A stretch of 64,000 nucleotides of DNA from Bacteroidales bacterium (GCA_016285515.1 JAEEQW010000005.1:1-64000), one strand, 5' to 3'. Positions 25,259 to 34,902 are shown, counted from the stretch's first letter. A program made the numbers and translations. The notes: generated from the sequence alone by a model not told the origin.

Positions 25259-26350
25259 TTATCTGCTCATAAGGAACATTAACATGGTAAATGCTTCCTG
25301 CCCAAACAATGCAAGTGCTATTTTTTTATTTTTGCCCTTCCAATTATCCTTTATTAGGGGGTATGAAAGAACCAAGCCATAAATAAACCAACTCAAATAT
25401 GCAAATCTGTTGGACTGATATGCCCTTATAACTATAACCCAGAAAGAATTGGCTAAAATATATGTGTTTAAAAGATAAATATATCGTTTGTTTAACTTGT
25501 CTTCCTTTTGTTCAGCAAAATAACCCAGTATTATCGGAGTAACACTATATAGCAGAAAGTCCCACCTGAAACCGACTCTGTCCTGAAATGTTTCACTAGG
25601 ATTCATATAGCCGTACATTTTTTCGTCTTCACTTAAAACAGCCAAAGCGGAAACTATTTCTGAGATTGCAGCACCCAAAGTAAGCGATATTACTATTGAT
25701 ATCATGTAAATTATGATAGCCGTCCGAAAACGTTTTATGACAAACAATGACAGTAACGAACAACCAAATGGCAGCAGCATTGCCTTATGAGTACAAACTG
25801 AAGCAATGCCCAATACAATTCCCATTATTATATCTTTTGGCTTACGAGTGATCATATAAGAGAACGACAACAACATTATACTTGCAGCCATGCCGTTTCT
25901 CAGCCCATTTGTTCCAAAGGAGAAAAAGGAAAATGAAGTATATAAAAATAAAAGTGCCACATATTGATAACTTTTAAACAGTTTCGTAACTGCCAAATAT
26001 GTACAACCTATATATACTGTTTCTATAAATAATATCCAACCTGTTGGTGATACTCCAAGATCATTGAAGAAATGGGAAAGAAAATTAAAAAAAGGATCTG
26101 CACTGGTAAGATTATTTTTATAAGACCAAATATACATTGTCATATCAGTGAACACTTTTCCACTTTCAGGACGTAATCCCAAGAAGAAAATGAGAAAAAG
26201 GGTCAGCAGCAGTCCGGTTATTGACAAAGTATTGTTCTTTTTGTATTCGATTTCCCTGACTGACATCAATTTAATGCATTCCATCAATGTCAGAACCAAC
26301 ATCAGGATAAAATAGAAATCCCTGACAAAAGCTGCTGAAAATCCGAGCAT
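25259..26350 (-). CDS. EpsG-family polysaccharide polymerase (Wzy-like)
   Basis: 363 residues with roughly ten hydrophobic segments. LRPESGKVFTDMTMYIWSY, FGTNGLRNGMAASIMLLSFS and SYQSNRF-like aromatic loops resemble the EpsG family, where the GLR/N-G-R segment is conserved. It probably links repeat units in the periplasm after flipping. It is the only polymerase candidate in the locus although there are two flippases. The neighbouring gene stop lies one base upstream of this start on the reading strand. Confidence 0.84.
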   Translation of the reverse strand: MLGFSAAFVRDFYFILMLVLTLMECIKLMSVREIEYKKNNTLSITGLLLTLFLIFFLGLRPESGKVFTDMTMYIWSYKNNLTSADPFFNFLSHFFNDLGVSPTGWILFIETVYIGCTYLAVTKLFKSYQYVALLFLYTSFSFFSFGTNGLRNGMAASIMLLSFSYMITRKPKDIIMGIVLGIASVCTHKAMLLPFGCSLLSLFVIKRFRTAIIIYMISIVISLTLGAAISEIVSALAVLSEDEKMYGYMNPSETFQDRVGFRWDFLLYSVTPIILGYFAEQKEDKLNKRYIYLLNTYILANSFWVIVIRAYQSNRFAYLSWFIYGLVLSYPLIKDNWKGKNKKIALALFGQEAFTMLMFLMSR

Positions 26351-26351
26351 T

Positions 26352-27101
26352 TTACTTGTGTATTATTTTTTTCAGCCAATTAAGACTATTCACTCCAAGA
26401 AAACGATGCGACATTTTTGAAAGCCATCTGTATAACTTGGAAGTGTCACTCCAAGAGTTCATGTACCAATGGATGGAGCGGGTGTTTTCCGTAAGTTTCA
26501 GTCTTCCAGTAAGACTATCCAAAGGATTGAAATAATCTCGGGGGTAAATCCAGATACCTGATACATTCTGCAGTCCATTGGATGCCTGCAGTCCATTCTG
26601 CACCAAAATACCTGTTAAATGTTTTACTGAAGTGACTAAATTCTGGTTGCCATCCTTATCCAAAAAATGAAGTTCACTGTAATATTGGATTAAAATGTTA
26701 TAGATGTCCATATTAGGTTCAGCACCCAATGCAAGTCCTGGTGCAACCATAGGCACACTTGGACCATTGCCGGTATCTTTGGACTCCACTTCAATACCCA
26801 TAAACGGTCCGCGCTCTATAATATCTTCCATAGGCTTAATCACCTCCACATCAGTATCAAAATACAAACCACCATAACGATAAAGTATCCAAAACCGCGC
26901 ATAGTCGCTTACAAAGGCATATTTCTTAGCTGAATAGGCCTCCGCAGTATAAGGGACCATGTTTACATCAAAATTATCTTCATTCCATTCCTTGATTTCG
27001 TAATCGGGAAGGAACTTCCGCCATGAGGCGATGCATTTTTGCGCAGATTCAGGCAAAGGATTGCGCCCGAACCAACAATAATGGATTATTTTAGTTATCA
27101 T
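26352..27101 (-). CDS. DXD-type sugar transferase (GT32-like)
   Basis: 249 residues. IIHYCWFGRNPLPESAQKCI, FLPDYEIKEWNEDNFDV and the metal-binding YRYGGLYFDTDVEVI (DxD about 93-95) form the classic Och1/TcdB-like pattern of capsular transferases. GxSxxx(V)xM then a conserved HWYMNSW near the end. It adds a hexose, often galactose or mannose in family members. Overlaps by four bases the acyltransferase gene upstream. Confidence 0.9.
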   Translation of the reverse strand: MITKIIHYCWFGRNPLPESAQKCIASWRKFLPDYEIKEWNEDNFDVNMVPYTAEAYSAKKYAFVSDYARFWILYRYGGLYFDTDVEVIKPMEDIIERGPFMGIEVESKDTGNGPSVPMVAPGLALGAEPNMDIYNILIQYYSELHFLDKDGNQNLVTSVKHLTGILVQNGLQASNGLQNVSGIWIYPRDYFNPLDSLTGRLKLTENTRSIHWYMNSWSDTSKLYRWLSKMSHRFLGVNSLNWLKKIIHK

Positions 27102-28141
27102 TTTTTCTGTTTATGATGAAAACCTATAATGTATTCCGAAAAAGGCAAATACGATATGGCATAAGTGAGCAAAAAACTAATGGAAATAGTAAGCAACCAT
27201 GTCATCACGATTTGTCCGATGCCACCAAGCCCAAATACGATAAAATCAATATGCCATAGAATATACCTCATAATGAAAATGTGTATCAGATAAATGCCAA
27301 AAGAACAGTTGCTGAATGTAACCAAAAAGTTGTACCTGCTTTGTTTTTCCATCAACCAATTATTCAATTTATTGCATGTCAACTTGATTAAATTAAACCA
27401 ACCTATGCACATCATCACCATAAAGATACTCAAGAACCAGAAACGACCAGAAGACTGCCAATGCCCATGTCCTGTATATGCATAGACTGCCAAAGCAATT
27501 ACGGGAACCACGATAAGTAAAAGCGAAAGTATGGGATGTATTTTGGGTTGATATGTTTTCAAGTAATATCCAAGGACAAAATAGCCTGCATAACCAGTAA
27601 AATAATACAAAATGCCTGTCGGCGACTCGTCTATTCCCAACCATGCCTTCAGCCATGGGTAACATAAAGCCACTCCCCAAAGTATAAGGTAAAAACGGAT
27701 TTCTTTTTCGCTTGAACGGACTAAAAATGGTGAAATGACAGGAGCAAGCAAATACAAACTTACCAAAGTGTACATGAACCAAAGCACACCATGTCCTTGA
27801 ACTGAAAACGGAATGGAAACAATAGCTCTCCCAATTTCACTCATAGTTTTTTCGCCCCACAAATATTGGACGGCAAGATAGAAAAAGCTCCAAAACAATG
27901 TTGGAAACACCACCTTACCGATACGTTTACGAAGAAATTCCATAGTCGGCATCTCCACAGGAAGCAACAACGCACCACTCACCATAAAGAACAAACCTAT
28001 ACCTGCAGCTGTCATAAAACTTATGAGAACCACAACATAATTTGGATTTCCAGCCTGTGGATGTGGCGAATGTATAAGTACTATCATGCAACAAGCTATT
28101 ATCCGAATCACATCCAGATATAGAATTCTTTGTTTAGCCAT
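27098..28141 (-). CDS. Acyltransferase family 3 membrane protein (second of two)
   Basis: 347 residues, about ten membrane segments. The start RILYLDVIRIIACCMIVLIH carries the conserved R and H (RI...H) of acyltransferase-3 proteins, with GIGLFFMVSGALLLP next. It is likely to O-acetylate the polymer. It differs from the family member at 21097, so two different positions or sugars may be modified. Overlaps the downstream GT32-like gene by ATGA. Confidence 0.88.
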   Translation of the reverse strand: MAKQRILYLDVIRIIACCMIVLIHSPHPQAGNPNYVVVLISFMTAAGIGLFFMVSGALLLPVEMPTMEFLRKRIGKVVFPTLFWSFFYLAVQYLWGEKTMSEIGRAIVSIPFSVQGHGVLWFMYTLVSLYLLAPVISPFLVRSSEKEIRFYLILWGVALCYPWLKAWLGIDESPTGILYYFTGYAGYFVLGYYLKTYQPKIHPILSLLLIVVPVIALAVYAYTGHGHWQSSGRFWFLSIFMVMMCIGWFNLIKLTCNKLNNWLMEKQSRYNFLVTFSNCSFGIYLIHIFIMRYILWHIDFIVFGLGGIGQIVMTWLLTISISFLLTYAISYLPFSEYIIGFHHKQKK

Positions 28142-28156
28142 ATCAATTTATTTTAA

Positions 28157-28212
28157 TATTGTTTCTCCACCTCTGTCTCATTCCTTGGGTCTTGAGGTAT
28201 TCTATGATTCTT
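28157..28212 (-). pseudogene. Relic of the 3-prime end of a family 4 glycosyltransferase gene
   Basis: A 24-base exact match (TGGGTCTTGAGGTATTCTAT and four more bases) and further near-matching sequence link this stretch to the 3-prime end of the GT gene at 29901-29960, with a 6-base and a 1-base gap. Because of the 1-base gap, the relic supplies the last codons and the stop (EES then TAG) of the GNAT-like gene at 28202. Confidence 0.82.
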
Positions 28213-28969
28213 CACCATAACCATCAAGCTTCCAATATGGGAAAACTCCAGGATCGTCTTGCCAACTAATATGATGCATTGACTCCTTCCTGCGCAGTCT
28301 CCACAACCATGTTTTTTTGTACGATCGGTATATTAAAAGAGCCAACTTCCTAAAACGAGGATACATGAGAGCGGTGTCTGCATCAACCTCTGCTATCAAA
28401 AGTACATAAAAACTCCGGCAACCGCCAGTTGATACCAAATAATAGTGTCCAAATCTCTTAATATAGTATTTGTCTGTGCCGACAATCCACCATTGTGCAT
28501 ATTCCTTTGACATTTTTTGGGGATATTCTTCGGCATACCTTTTGGGACCGGAATAAATGGCTGAATACATGGCAATCTCATTCCACCCCATTTTTTTATA
28601 TCCCCAATATGATTGTCCATTGGGAGACCCATATATATAACTTCCTGATGGGATTTTTGATAATTCAACTTTGGTAAACCCTGTCATAACACCTTTCTTT
28701 CTGGCATTCTCTATGACAGCAGTATCATCAGACTGATAAGCCTCCTGGCAATTAACATCGTTCCTCCATAATGCATCGGCTCCAACAGGTTGATTATCCA
28801 TATATGCGACAACCATAACAGAAGGACCATAGATATTCTCAAAATACTTTCTTTTTATAAACCCATCACTAAATCCTCCAAAAACCGACCTCACAACATA
28901 AGTCCAATCCTTAACAAATTGGTCATCCACTTCCGATGTCCATCTGCAATCAAATTTTATTGTTGACAT
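28202..28969 (-). CDS. GNAT-like acyltransferase, uncharacterised
   Basis: 255 residues, weakly recognisable. A GNAT-like core is suggested by VMVVAYMDNQPVGADALWR, KKGVMTGFTKVEL (helix after an R/K-x-x-G motif), YIYGSPNGQSYWGYKKMGWN (the G-x-PN...S...Y-K-x-GW pattern). The rest (basic, aromatic C-terminus) I do not recognise. Possible N-acyltransferase for an amino sugar. Its stop codon comes from the glycosyltransferase relic, so the natural C-terminus may have been changed. Function beyond the fold is unknown. Confidence 0.65.
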   Translation of the reverse strand: MSTIKFDCRWTSEVDDQFVKDWTYVVRSVFGGFSDGFIKRKYFENIYGPSVMVVAYMDNQPVGADALWRNDVNCQEAYQSDDTAVIENARKKGVMTGFTKVELSKIPSGSYIYGSPNGQSYWGYKKMGWNEIAMYSAIYSGPKRYAEEYPQKMSKEYAQWWIVGTDKYYIKRFGHYYLVSTGGCRSFYVLLIAEVDADTALMYPRFRKLALLIYRSYKKTWLWRLRRKESMHHISWQDDPGVFPYWKLDGYGEES

Positions 28970-29006
28970 AATAATTTATATAACATTTATAATCAACAAC
29001 ATACAC

Positions 29007-29879
29007 CTATTTTCTGATAGCACAAGTATTTCGCAGTTTTGTATAGCTTCTGCTGATTGTGGGCCAACCTATCCTAACACCATCTATCACCACCTTATTG
29101 ACTGAAACATTATAAGTATGAAATGCTTTATCGTATTCATGCCACGAAGGAAAAATCCTCTTGATCTCCCGCAATGAGACCAATCCGTTTTCAATTGCAA
29201 TCTCTTGAAACGATATCCCCTCGCCATAACGATTGTTATTCACTTGAGCGGGACTTATTGAACGACCTTTCCATTGGAAGACATTGCCGGCACGCCGGGC
29301 AACATTATCAGCAAATGTTATCTCCTGAATTGGCTTGTATTCACCAAATACACTGTCAGCTACCGCAACATGTAACACATTGCCGTTACAGTCTTTCACT
29401 AAAGTATATAGCAAGTAAAATTTATCTTCATGCCTATAGATAACAGCATCTATCAAAGGAAGGTCTGACAATAACCGTGGACTCCTTAATATTGTATCAT
29501 ATTCATAGTATTTTGTATTACCTGAAGGGGCATTTTCCGGATAAATATAGGTCTTTTCATCGACAATGATTATATTGGGGAATGACAACCTTGTAGGCAA
29601 ATCCAAGATGGTTTCATTCTTCAGCAATCGACAATCCTCTATGTCAACCGTCAGACGCGCCAACCTGCCTTTACGAGCATCACGAACAAACTCTTCCACA
29701 AGGATAATATAAGCATCCTTTGTTTTGCCGACAAAAAACGGGTCAGCAAACCATCGGTCTTTATACTCATGTTTCATCCACTTGATATTCAAGGGAGACA
29801 AATCATCGCCAATGTCAGCTATGGCTATATTCCAATTGTCGTGAATATACTTGAAAAGGAACTTTTGTATCAACCCCAT
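29007..29879 (-). CDS. Five-bladed beta-propeller protein (GIPC-transferase N-domain-like)
   Basis: 290 residues. The run of blade motifs RWFADPFFVGKTKDAYIILVE, SFPNIIIVDEKTYIYPE and KFYLLYTLVKDCNGNVLHVA, with RRAGNVFQWKGRSISPAQ, matches the bacterial proteins related to the N-terminal domain of plant glucosamine inositolphosphorylceramide transferase 1, also GH43-like in outline. Often fused or linked to formyl- or glycosyltransferases. No catalytic residues are securely assigned. It may be a sugar-binding or unrecognised transfer activity for this capsule. Confidence 0.7.
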   Translation of the reverse strand: MGLIQKFLFKYIHDNWNIAIADIGDDLSPLNIKWMKHEYKDRWFADPFFVGKTKDAYIILVEEFVRDARKGRLARLTVDIEDCRLLKNETILDLPTRLSFPNIIIVDEKTYIYPENAPSGNTKYYEYDTILRSPRLLSDLPLIDAVIYRHEDKFYLLYTLVKDCNGNVLHVAVADSVFGEYKPIQEITFADNVARRAGNVFQWKGRSISPAQVNNNRYGEGISFQEIAIENGLVSLREIKRIFPSWHEYDKAFHTYNVSVNKVVIDGVRIGWPTISRSYTKLRNTCAIRK

Positions 29880-29885
29880 AAAATA

Positions 29886-31085
29886 CTATAACATTTCGTA
29901 TAATTTCTCAACCTCCTTCTCATTCCCATAGTCGTGGGTCTTGAGGTATTCTATGATTTCCTCCCGTTTGGCTTTATCCCTAATCAAATTGATAATGCCC
30001 TCCGCACAGCCTTGGTTGTCCATCGGAACGATTACGCCGTCATGACCATCCTTTATTTGTGAGGAAGCCGTAGGATAATTGGTCACAACCACGGGCTTGT
30101 ATAACATCTGCGCCTCACGCACGGTTACCGACTTGCCCTCATAGCGCGATGGCTGTATATAGATGTCGCACGCCCTGATGTAAGGATAAGGATTCGACCT
30201 CTTTCCAAGAATGATGATACGGTCTTCCATGCCAGCTTCAGCAATCTTGGAGCGGATTAATTGCTCATCGGGGCCGTAGCCGATTATGTACCAACGGAAA
30301 TCAACATCACCGATTTCGACCATACGACGACAGATATCCGGTACGTTGTCATAATTTTTGGCTTTTGAGAATCGACCTACAGACAACAGTTTTAACATAT
30401 CTTTTTGTAACTCCGGCAGTGCATCAAACTCTTCGGCACGTTGGCGCACAAACGTTGGAGAAAGAATGTTTTCCATCAGAACAATCTTACTCTCCAATGT
30501 AGGGAAAGCCTGCAGGAAAGATTTCGTCACATCATTGGAGATGGACACCACATAGTCAAATGCACTCCAGACGGGTAATTCGTCTTCTGCACTGACATCC
30601 ACAACCGAATAGTCCGTATGAATCCAGCAAACTTTCTTTTTGGCACGCACTTTATCACGGACAATATTGTGCGGTTGGAGGAAACTTATGGCCAAATCGT
30701 ATTCAACAGAGGGATTTATGGCTGGGAGCAGCGAAGTAACCGCAGCAGCAGTATATTGCATACCTGCTGTCGTTTCCTTAACAACATGATGCTTACTAAT
30801 ATATCGCCTTGCCCGCATTTTTGCCTTTATACGCGCTGCCACCATGCGCAAATAACCGTCTTTCAAAACATTTTTAATCGGACGCTCTATTTGGGCATAA
30901 ATGGGAATCTCAGGCAACAAGTTCACTTCCTTCGGTAAAAAGGGCATCATCTCACCATGATGGGAATGGAGGAACAGGTCAACATCGTAACGGGAATAGT
31001 CGATAGTGTTGAGCAAGCCTATAAGCGCAGTTTCGGCACCGCCAATCTCAAGGTAGTGCATGACGAAAAGGATACGCGGTTTCAT
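29886..31085 (-). CDS. Glycosyltransferase family 4 (second)
   Basis: 399 residues. The start RILFVMHYLEIGGAETALIG is typical of family 4, followed by KLLSVGRFSKAKNYDNVPDI, the donor site region IYIQPSRYEGKSVTVREAQM and PVVVTNYPTASSQIKDG. The final residues EEIIEYLKTHDYGNEKEVEK are duplicated in part as a relic near 28157. A second relic resembling its 5-prime end is at 33611. The four-base overlap with the upstream family 2 gene shows coupling. Donor unknown. Confidence 0.9.
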   Translation of the reverse strand: MKPRILFVMHYLEIGGAETALIGLLNTIDYSRYDVDLFLHSHHGEMMPFLPKEVNLLPEIPIYAQIERPIKNVLKDGYLRMVAARIKAKMRARRYISKHHVVKETTAGMQYTAAAVTSLLPAINPSVEYDLAISFLQPHNIVRDKVRAKKKVCWIHTDYSVVDVSAEDELPVWSAFDYVVSISNDVTKSFLQAFPTLESKIVLMENILSPTFVRQRAEEFDALPELQKDMLKLLSVGRFSKAKNYDNVPDICRRMVEIGDVDFRWYIIGYGPDEQLIRSKIAEAGMEDRIIILGKRSNPYPYIRACDIYIQPSRYEGKSVTVREAQMLYKPVVVTNYPTASSQIKDGHDGVIVPMDNQGCAEGIINLIRDKAKREEIIEYLKTHDYGNEKEVEKLYEML

Positions 31086-31999
31086 ATTTTTTCAATTGAT
31101 TTCAACTCACATCTATAGTATGGCGTCAGGAAAAGGCTTACGATATAGCAAAGAGGATATAACGGCATTTTAACAGCCGAATCTTTATATATGTCATTGT
31201 TACCAGCTAACCGTGACATGGTAATATACTTGGTAAGTCTGCGTAATTTACTGACTAAGGACATTTCATTTCCCCAGAATTTCAAACTTTGATTGCAAAC
31301 CAAAGCAGTTCCCTTTGGATTGCTCATTAAAATGTACCTGAAATTTTTGGAGTATCCATCAGGCAAATATAGACTTGTTGTCACAGCTTCATCCATAAGG
31401 AACATCTTGTAGTCCTGCCATATTCTGTCAAAAGCTGACACTTCACTGATAAATTTTTCTCCTTCTATTTCAGGAAAGGGATACTGACGGATAATATCCG
31501 TACGAAATATCTTTGCATTATCTCCTTTGAATCCTCGATTAGTCAGTTCCTGATCCGTAACCGGATAATCAACACCAAATCGGCTCAATATTTTGGGATT
31601 TTTATCGTTTTCATTATCAATTACATAACGATATCCAATAATACCAGCGATATTATTCCTGTCAGTATGTTCATTCCAAAAATCAATAATATGTTCAATG
31701 GCCACATCAGGAATGTAATCATCACTGTCAACACAAAAAAACAATTCCGAATTGCACAGTTTAACCCCGAGATTGTGCGCCCGCATCTTTCCGCCGTTTG
31801 ATTGCTTATGGTACTCTATCAAAACCTTGTTTTCCTCTTGCCATCCTTTAATCAATTCTCCCGTATTGTCGGTGGAACCGTCATCGACTATAAGCCACAT
31901 AAAATCCCCGGATGTCTGACGGCACAGACTGTTATAAAGTTTTGGAAGAGTATATGCCCGGTTATATGTCGGAGTAAAAACGGTAACTGTTTTCATCAT
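31082..31999 (-). CDS. Glycosyltransferase family 2
   Basis: 305 residues from ATG at 31999 (then a second ATG at 31996), chosen because the longer frame would overlap the flippase gene by 20 bases. TVTVFTPTYNRAYTLPKLYN, LIVDDGSTDNTGELIKG and ELFFCVDSDDYIPD (metal site about 90-95) are visible. The region EVSAFDRIWQDY fits the acceptor motif. It lies two bases after the flippase stop. Confidence 0.9.
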   Translation of the reverse strand: MMKTVTVFTPTYNRAYTLPKLYNSLCRQTSGDFMWLIVDDGSTDNTGELIKGWQEENKVLIEYHKQSNGGKMRAHNLGVKLCNSELFFCVDSDDYIPDVAIEHIIDFWNEHTDRNNIAGIIGYRYVIDNENDKNPKILSRFGVDYPVTDQELTNRGFKGDNAKIFRTDIIRQYPFPEIEGEKFISEVSAFDRIWQDYKMFLMDEAVTTSLYLPDGYSKNFRYILMSNPKGTALVCNQSLKFWGNEMSLVSKLRRLTKYITMSRLAGNNDIYKDSAVKMPLYPLCYIVSLFLTPYYRCELKSIEKI

Positions 32000-32000
32000 T

Positions 32001-33527
32001 TCATGATGTTTTAGAGACATGGATTTTTTCTAAAAAAACTTTCCTCATCCCCTTCGTCATTCCCCATAAATAAACTACTGAAAACGAAGTAACCACGCTC
32101 ACAAGCCCCACGACAAGAAATTGTAACAGTCCATCTGCCATTGTATGCGAAACAAAATATGGCACTAGAAACATTATCGTTCCTCCAATAAAAACATTCG
32201 CATAAACTTCCTTAAGCACCATTTTTACAGGAATACCTGTATATTTGTTCGGCCAATATACGGAGAAAAAATTATCACAGAGCCATATCAAGGCATTAAC
32301 CCAACAAACAGCAACCGGACCATATCCAAGTTTCAACACTAAATAACTTATCGGCAAAGCCATCAGAAGAGCAACACCATCAGTGAGATTTGGCATTTTC
32401 ATTTTCCCGGCTGCATTAATATGAACGATTAACGGCCTGTCAAGGACATACAGGAACATCTGAACAAGTGCAATTCTGGAAAATATTACCGTGTTTTCCG
32501 GATATTCTCCAAGCCATAATCTGAGGACATACTCCATTTCTATTGCCAACGGAATGGCCACAGAAAGAAAAATATATGCGTTGACACGGCAACTGTTTAC
32601 AGTCAGCCTGTACATTTTATCATATTCACCTGCAGCATACATCTTAATCAACTGGGGATTGACAGCCGTCTGGACATTAATTGCGAACTTGCCGACAAAC
32701 CAGCTTACTGTGACCGAGATTGCTCTCGCAGCATTAACCACCGTGCCACAGAAAATATTCAAAAGTATGTTTATTCCCTGTCCTGTTGCAAAGCTCACGC
32801 CGCTGCCAAACATATTCCATCCGCTGTATGTCAAAATCTGTGCAGCCAACTTCCTGTCCCACATCAGACGCCATCTGCACTCAGCATAATTACGGTGACA
32901 ATATATATTATAAATGAGCATTGAAATCAGGCCAATCATTAACATTAATGCAGAATACAATATAAGCTTGTCATAAACAAGAAATTGTAACAGAATCACA
33001 ATCAGAAGTTTCATTACAGCGTCAAAAATGCTCATAATAGCAAAAACATTCATTTGTTCATGGGCAATTATACTTCCATTGAATGGGATCTGAATCAGGT
33101 TTACAATGAACATAGCCACAGAAAACTGATAGACCCAGAACGCTGCAGTTTCCCTTCCCGGAGGAATGTTTATTTTATAATTCAAAAACCAAAGTCCTAA
33201 TGTTTCAGCAAGCAGCAGTATTATTAATGATGCAACAATATTAATAGTCAGAGAAATTGAAAATGTCTTCTGCAGTTTCAGAAAATCATTTTCACCCATT
33301 GCATAATTAAGAAATCTCTCAGTTCCTAATGTTAAAGTGTCACTAATTACAGAAAAAACAAAAACTATCCCGCCTACAACACTATAAAGGCCATAATCGG
33401 AAGCACCCAGCACCTTCAGTACTATTCGTGACGTATATAGAGACACTATCATAGTCACAAACATCCTGACGTACAAATAAGCAGTGTTCCTGGCTATTCT
33501 TGCATTATCTGCTGAAACATTTGACAT
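32001..33527 (-). CDS. Oligosaccharide flippase (Wzx-like), second
   Basis: 508 residues, about 12-14 membrane segments, no signal peptide. ARNTAYLYVRMFVTMIVSLY, LYTSRIVLKVLGASDYGLYS and the internal IAHEQMNVFAIMSIFDA are characteristic of the Bacteroidetes Wzx/MATE-like group. It is homologous to the flippase at 35914 but clearly distinct. It translocates an undecaprenyl-linked repeat unit. It heads a block (28.2-33.5 kb) bounded by glycosyltransferase relics. Confidence 0.9.
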   Translation of the reverse strand: MSNVSADNARIARNTAYLYVRMFVTMIVSLYTSRIVLKVLGASDYGLYSVVGGIVFVFSVISDTLTLGTERFLNYAMGENDFLKLQKTFSISLTINIVASLIILLLAETLGLWFLNYKINIPPGRETAAFWVYQFSVAMFIVNLIQIPFNGSIIAHEQMNVFAIMSIFDAVMKLLIVILLQFLVYDKLILYSALMLMIGLISMLIYNIYCHRNYAECRWRLMWDRKLAAQILTYSGWNMFGSGVSFATGQGINILLNIFCGTVVNAARAISVTVSWFVGKFAINVQTAVNPQLIKMYAAGEYDKMYRLTVNSCRVNAYIFLSVAIPLAIEMEYVLRLWLGEYPENTVIFSRIALVQMFLYVLDRPLIVHINAAGKMKMPNLTDGVALLMALPISYLVLKLGYGPVAVCWVNALIWLCDNFFSVYWPNKYTGIPVKMVLKEVYANVFIGGTIMFLVPYFVSHTMADGLLQFLVVGLVSVVTSFSVVYLWGMTKGMRKVFLEKIHVSKTS

Positions 33528-33610
33528 TGATGTTCTTCATCGTATTGCCATACAAATCCAAGTCTTCACTCACACGATGACAAATCTGAAGACTGGAGTG
33601 CCACAACACA

Positions 33611-33651
33611 TATTTCAAGGCACCGCATGACGAAAAGGATGCGGAGTCTTA
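33611..33651 (-). pseudogene. Relic of the 5-prime end of a family 4 glycosyltransferase gene
   Basis: The minus strand right after the PP-loop gene would encode IRLRILFVMRCLEI, matching the start MKPRILFVMHYLEIGG of the gene at 29886-31085; the DNA is about 78 percent identical over 41 bases by eye, with GCATGACGAAAAGGAT identical. The ATG is lost (ATA). The rest of the 120-base gap to the flippase shows nothing I recognise. Confidence 0.72.
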
Positions 33652-34896
33652 TAAATGCAGCTTTCTTTTTATGATTTTAAAGAAATTTTTCCTGTAGTAT
33701 TTTCTTAACCCTTCTCGTTTGGCCTTGTCGAAATCAAAGTTCAGGAACCAATCCACAAAGTCTTTTTGTTCCTGATTCATCTTGTCATAGTTGGTTTTCA
33801 TGCGAGAGATGATATGTGGCCAATGGACTTTACTATCTGATTTGAAGCTCATTAACCCAGCGCGACGGGACATAACGTCTTCCCAATGCTCTTTCAGGGG
33901 TTTGTCGATATAGAATCCGAAATCCCGGACATCTACAACTTCGGCGGTAAGTCCAAGAACTGTCCGAAAACACTTTTCACATTCGCAACAGTTATGGTCA
34001 TTGAATGAACACACACGCATAGGGTATGGTTTGCCTGTGGTCTTTTGGTATTCCACTACTGTTTGCACTTTCTCCTGTCGAACCAATTCGGCCCCGTCAT
34101 GTATGCACCCGCCAACTCCTGCAAAACGAAACTCGCTATCCGTTGTGATGTGAGAAGCACACGTGGCGTATTCTCCCATAGGTACAGAACTGGCGATATA
34201 AATGTTTTTGATTCCATGTTTAAACGCCAAAGGCATTGCGATGGTAATAAATGCCATTGAATGATTGAAACCATGCCACCATGAGTCACCAAATTGTGGA
34301 CGTATCTTCTTTTCCCACTCCATTCTTTTTACTACAACAGCAAAGTTGCTTTTTGCAGACGAACTGTCTGTTCCTTCACGCTTTGCAAAATTGTTGACAT
34401 CGCGTATATCAGCATCTGCAGCTTCATCCAAATCCGTAAGGCTCTTATACCATCCTTGTATATTGAATAATAAAGGTTTTGTGTCACGAATACGCACATA
34501 CGTGCAGTTAGCGTCCAAACCGCCACTAAACAATAGCAGTGACTCCCGTTTAACATCTAACTGATTGTCTATAAACTTGCCAGGAAAGATATCACCTCTC
34601 AAGGGAAAGTGGGGGTACATGCGTTGGTAGGCATAATACACACGAACAAGTGAGTCATAAAACGTATGATCCAGTTCCTTAACCCACAAAATGGTATTTG
34701 TAGCCCACATCAACGGAATTATGTTGGCAACAAACGGTGCGGCAAGTATTGATTCTGGAACCATAGACACGTCTTCCTGATATTCAATAAACATGGTATC
34801 AGTAGAAAAATATGGTTTCAAAATACCAGTAGCCTCAAAGTGATAATCCACATGATTACCACTAACCTTTATTTCTTTAAGTATTACGCTATCCAT
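33649..34896 (-). CDS. PP-loop ATPase-like protein with C-terminal cysteine cluster, uncharacterised
   Basis: 415 residues. RESLLLFSGGLDANCTYV (about 118-135) is the SGGxD pyrophosphatase (PP-loop) motif of N-type ATP-pyrophosphatases such as QueC and asparagine synthetase. About residues 294-311 hold a cysteine cluster, RVCSFNDHNCCECEKCFRT, close to the zinc site of QueC-like proteins. No glutaminase part is present. Such enzymes adenylate a carbonyl or carboxylate. It is followed by a pyruvyl transferase gene on the same strand. I do not know a characterised homologue in capsule loci; the sugar amidotransferase WbpG is only a distant PP-loop relative. Confidence 0.72.
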   Translation of the reverse strand: MDSVILKEIKVSGNHVDYHFEATGILKPYFSTDTMFIEYQEDVSMVPESILAAPFVANIIPLMWATNTILWVKELDHTFYDSLVRVYYAYQRMYPHFPLRGDIFPGKFIDNQLDVKRESLLLFSGGLDANCTYVRIRDTKPLLFNIQGWYKSLTDLDEAADADIRDVNNFAKREGTDSSSAKSNFAVVVKRMEWEKKIRPQFGDSWWHGFNHSMAFITIAMPLAFKHGIKNIYIASSVPMGEYATCASHITTDSEFRFAGVGGCIHDGAELVRQEKVQTVVEYQKTTGKPYPMRVCSFNDHNCCECEKCFRTVLGLTAEVVDVRDFGFYIDKPLKEHWEDVMSRRAGLMSFKSDSKVHWPHIISRMKTNYDKMNQEQKDFVDWFLNFDFDKAKREGLRKYYRKNFFKIIKRKLHL

Positions 34897-34902
34897 AGAA
34901 AA

